A stretch of 8,047 bases of DNA from Paracoccaceae bacterium. GTDB taxonomy: Bacteria; Pseudomonadota; Alphaproteobacteria; Rhodobacterales; Rhodobacteraceae. Below the pieces are notes generated by a model that was given only the letters and a program-made list of their open reading frames with translations, made no database searches and was not told where the DNA came from. Below, piece by piece: positions 6,314 through 8,047 of the stretch. The DNA is taken from contig JALWQC010000095.1 of NCBI GenBank assembly GCA_027080755.1, positions 1-8,047 of the forward strand. Direction: 5' to 3'. The translations under genes were made by a program, and so were the position numbers. The number at the start of each line of letters is the position of its first letter. Position 1 is the first letter of the stretch.

Positions 6314-7992
6314 TGATTAACCGAAACTAACGCCGGACCAGATGCCCTGCCTGCAACAGTATCAAGCTTGTGCAGGTCAATATCAACACCGATGTTTTTC
6401 AGCTGGCGGGCAAACTCCAGACCCGTTTCCGGGGCGCCCATTGTCGGCATAATCATCGGGTATTTTGTCTTTTCCACCCCGATCCCGTCCAGCAATTCCC
6501 GCAAAACCGAAACCGGATCCGCCAAAGTCTGGCCCAGAGTCCAGCTCGTCAGCTTGCAGCGTGCCTTGGGGTCCTGCAGCCTTGCCACAAGGGCTTTTTC
6601 ACGCATCAGCATATGTGTGGCAACAGCGCGCAGGGCATCCGTATTGGTTATGCCGCGTTGTGCCAGATCGAAGATCCAGCCATATTCGACCAGATATATG
6701 CGGGCATTGGGATCGCAGGCCAGCGCGCGGGCGATTTCGGGGGTGTCTTCCGGCTCGAAATGGAAGGTCGGGTGGTGGCCCTGATATTGCCAGATGAAAT
6801 TGCGCAGGAAACACAGCGGGGCGTTGTCGCGGATACTGGCCAGGGCGGACAGCCCGCCGGCCTCTATCGGGGCATCATTGGCGAAATGCACCCGGTCGGG
6901 CGCAAACAGGCGGCCATGGGCCACCGGGGAGTCATGCTTTTGCAGCCAGCCGTTAATATCGCGGAATACGGGGGCAATTCCGGCCAGAACATGATAGGTC
7001 GCGGCGGTTTTCACCTGCGGCTCGTGCCAGACATTCGGATTGCGGCCGATCATGCGCAGACCTGTCCGCCCGTTGCGTCGGCGATCAGCGGCCAGCGCAA
7101 TTTGTGCAGACAGGCCAGTTTTCGGCTGAGCATAGTGTCGCGGCCGGTTGCTTAGCAATGCCTGATACAACCCGTCCGCCCCGTGCCAGATTTTACGGGC
7201 GAAAAACTTGTCCACGCTGTGCAGCATATCCGCATGGTCGTCATAAAAGGTGACCGGCTTCCCCTGATGATCGAAGGGGGAATACATCAGGGATTCCGCC
7301 TCCAGCCTGCGGGAATGGTTGCGGACCAATGTCTGGAAATAGGATTCATCGGGGATCCATGTTTTCCTGAAATAGGCGTCATATTCCGGCTTTCCGGGGT
7401 CGGATAATATGCCCTCTATGGTTTTGCGGGTCAGGCACCACCACTGGCTGCCGATATAGGGGCGGATCCCCTCGGGCAGGCGGCGTTTCAGGCCCAGTTT
7501 GCGCTGGAGCGTGACCCAAAGGTCAAACCTGCGGCGCTGTGTTTTCCAGGAAAAGGGGAACCGCAGGGTAAAGCGCTCCATCCCCAGCCCCCCGACGATC
7601 CAGTTGTTATCGGCAACAGCGACGCTTTCGATAAAATCCGTATCGGGGCGGGCGGCCAGAAAATTCTTCAGTTTTTGAACGCTGTGAATCGGCAGGCTGT
7701 CCCCGCTGATCAACTGCACATGGGTAACCTGCGGCCAGTTCCGAAGGGTTACGCGGCACATTTCCAGTTCCGCCTCGACCAGCGAGAATTCGCCCCAGTT
7801 GCAGGCGATCGGGTCGGCAAATACGATGTTTTTGTGCTGCGAGAGCTTATGCTTCAGCGTCCGGTATGTATCCATGGAACCATTGGCGTCAAAATGGATA
7901 CACACGCGCACATCCGCATCCGCCAGAAATGTGGCAAGCTCCGCCACACGTTTGTGGCGCTGGTCGGCAAGGATGGCAACGGCAAGGGTCAT
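6310..7992 (-). CDS. GT14-type (Core-2/I-branching) glycosyltransferase with extra C-terminal domain
   Basis: The 560-residue product begins with a Branch-family (GT14, beta-1,6-N-acetylglucosaminyltransferase-like) domain at about residues 1-270. Visible family marks are LAVAILAD (3-10), VCIHFDANGS (30-39), NWGEFSLVEAELEM (65-78), VQLISGDSLPIHS (92-104), GSQWWCLTR (181-189) and WIPDESYFQTLVRN (212-225), the last probably containing the catalytic acidic residue. Residues about 300-560 form a second domain that I cannot assign a function; similar C-terminal domains of unknown function accompany Branch domains in Rhodobacterales. No signal peptide or membrane segment is seen, so it should act in the cytoplasm. 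The start is placed at ATG 7992, not GTG 7998: it overlaps the upstream stop as ATGA, and the G-run (7998-8004) is then at ribosome-binding distance. It overlaps the sulfotransferase downstream, suggesting that one makes a glycan and the other sulfates it. Donor and acceptor are not known. Confidence 0.83.
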   Translation of the reverse strand: MTLAVAILADQRHKRVAELATFLADADVRVCIHFDANGSMDTYRTLKHKLSQHKNIVFADPIACNWGEFSLVEAELEMCRVTLRNWPQVTHVQLISGDSLPIHSVQKLKNFLAARPDTDFIESVAVADNNWIVGGLGMERFTLRFPFSWKTQRRRFDLWVTLQRKLGLKRRLPEGIRPYIGSQWWCLTRKTIEGILSDPGKPEYDAYFRKTWIPDESYFQTLVRNHSRRLEAESLMYSPFDHQGKPVTFYDDHADMLHSVDKFFARKIWHGADGLYQALLSNRPRHYAQPKTGLSAQIALAADRRRNGRTGLRMIGRNPNVWHEPQVKTAATYHVLAGIAPVFRDINGWLQKHDSPVAHGRLFAPDRVHFANDAPIEAGGLSALASIRDNAPLCFLRNFIWQYQGHHPTFHFEPEDTPEIARALACDPNARIYLVEYGWIFDLAQRGITNTDALRAVATHMLMREKALVARLQDPKARCKLTSWTLGQTLADPVSVLRELLDGIGVEKTKYPMIMPTMGAPETGLEFARQLKNIGVDIDLHKLDTVAGRASGPALVSVNQ

Positions 7993-8047
7993 GCCCACCC
8001 CCCCAGGGACATCAGCCCCAGTTCTTCCAGCTGGCGCCAGCCTTCAT
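7989..8047 (-). CDS. C-terminal end of an unidentified gene (partial at right edge)
   Basis: On the minus strand a frame open from the window edge reads EGWRQLEELGLMSLGGWA and then TGA at 7991-7989. Only 18 codons are visible, too few to name a family. The case for a real gene is the exact ATGA overlap of its stop with the glycosyltransferase start at 7992, the same junction seen between the next two genes, plus a plausible amphipathic C-terminal helix. The G7 run at 7998-8004 encodes its Gly-Gly and would also serve as the ribosome-binding site of the glycosyltransferase. It is likely the preceding member of the same operon. Confidence 0.55.
   Translation of the reverse strand, partial: EGWRQLEELGLMSLGGWA

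Noticed and set aside
7993..7998. GTG at 7998 as the glycosyltransferase start.
   Set aside because: It would put the G-rich ribosome-binding site directly against the start codon; ATG at 7992 gives better spacing and the ATGA overlap with the upstream stop.

Overview
The window looks like chromosomal DNA of an alphaproteobacterium, most likely of the Rhodobacterales (Rhodobacteraceae). By eye it is GC-rich, and the gene order, the compact sigma-54 and the make-up of the glycosyltransferase/sulfotransferase pair fit that group. The assignment rests on recognition of protein families and synteny, not on a database search.

Left half, plus strand (1-4868): a conserved block joining outer-membrane biogenesis to the nitrogen-PTS and ribosome-hibernation genes. 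It begins inside the tandem CBS domains of arabinose-5-phosphate isomerase (kdsD, Kdo precursor synthesis). It continues with lptC, lptA and lptB (lipopolysaccharide export), rpoN (sigma-54), a long hibernation-promoting factor (hpf) and ptsN (EIIA-Ntr). From kdsD to rpoN the genes touch or overlap: 3 nt gap, ATGA overlap, TTGA overlap, 9 nt gap. This suggests one transcript. A 152-nt gap before hpf carries a promoter-like sequence and an inverted repeat, so hpf-ptsN probably has its own promoter. kdsC, which lies between kdsD and lptC in enterobacteria, is absent here.

Right half, minus strand (8047-4847): an operon convergent with ptsN. It contains the last 18 codons of an unidentified gene, a 560-residue GT14-type glycosyltransferase (Core-2/I-branching fold plus an uncharacterised C-terminal domain), and a 488-residue sulfotransferase. 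Both junctions are ATGA overlaps, and the sulfotransferase start has no visible Shine-Dalgarno sequence. The last 22 bp of the sulfotransferase gene overlap the end of ptsN tail to tail.

The left block is ordinary core genome. The most interesting part is the minus-strand operon. A hexosamine-type glycosyltransferase translationally coupled to a PAPS-dependent sulfotransferase suggests synthesis and sulfation of a surface or extracellular glycan. The sulfotransferase seems to hold two sulfotransferase folds, the second with eroded cofactor-binding motifs. No RNA genes, insertion sequences, CRISPR arrays or convincing rho-independent terminators were found, and no stretch over 300 bases lacks a gene.
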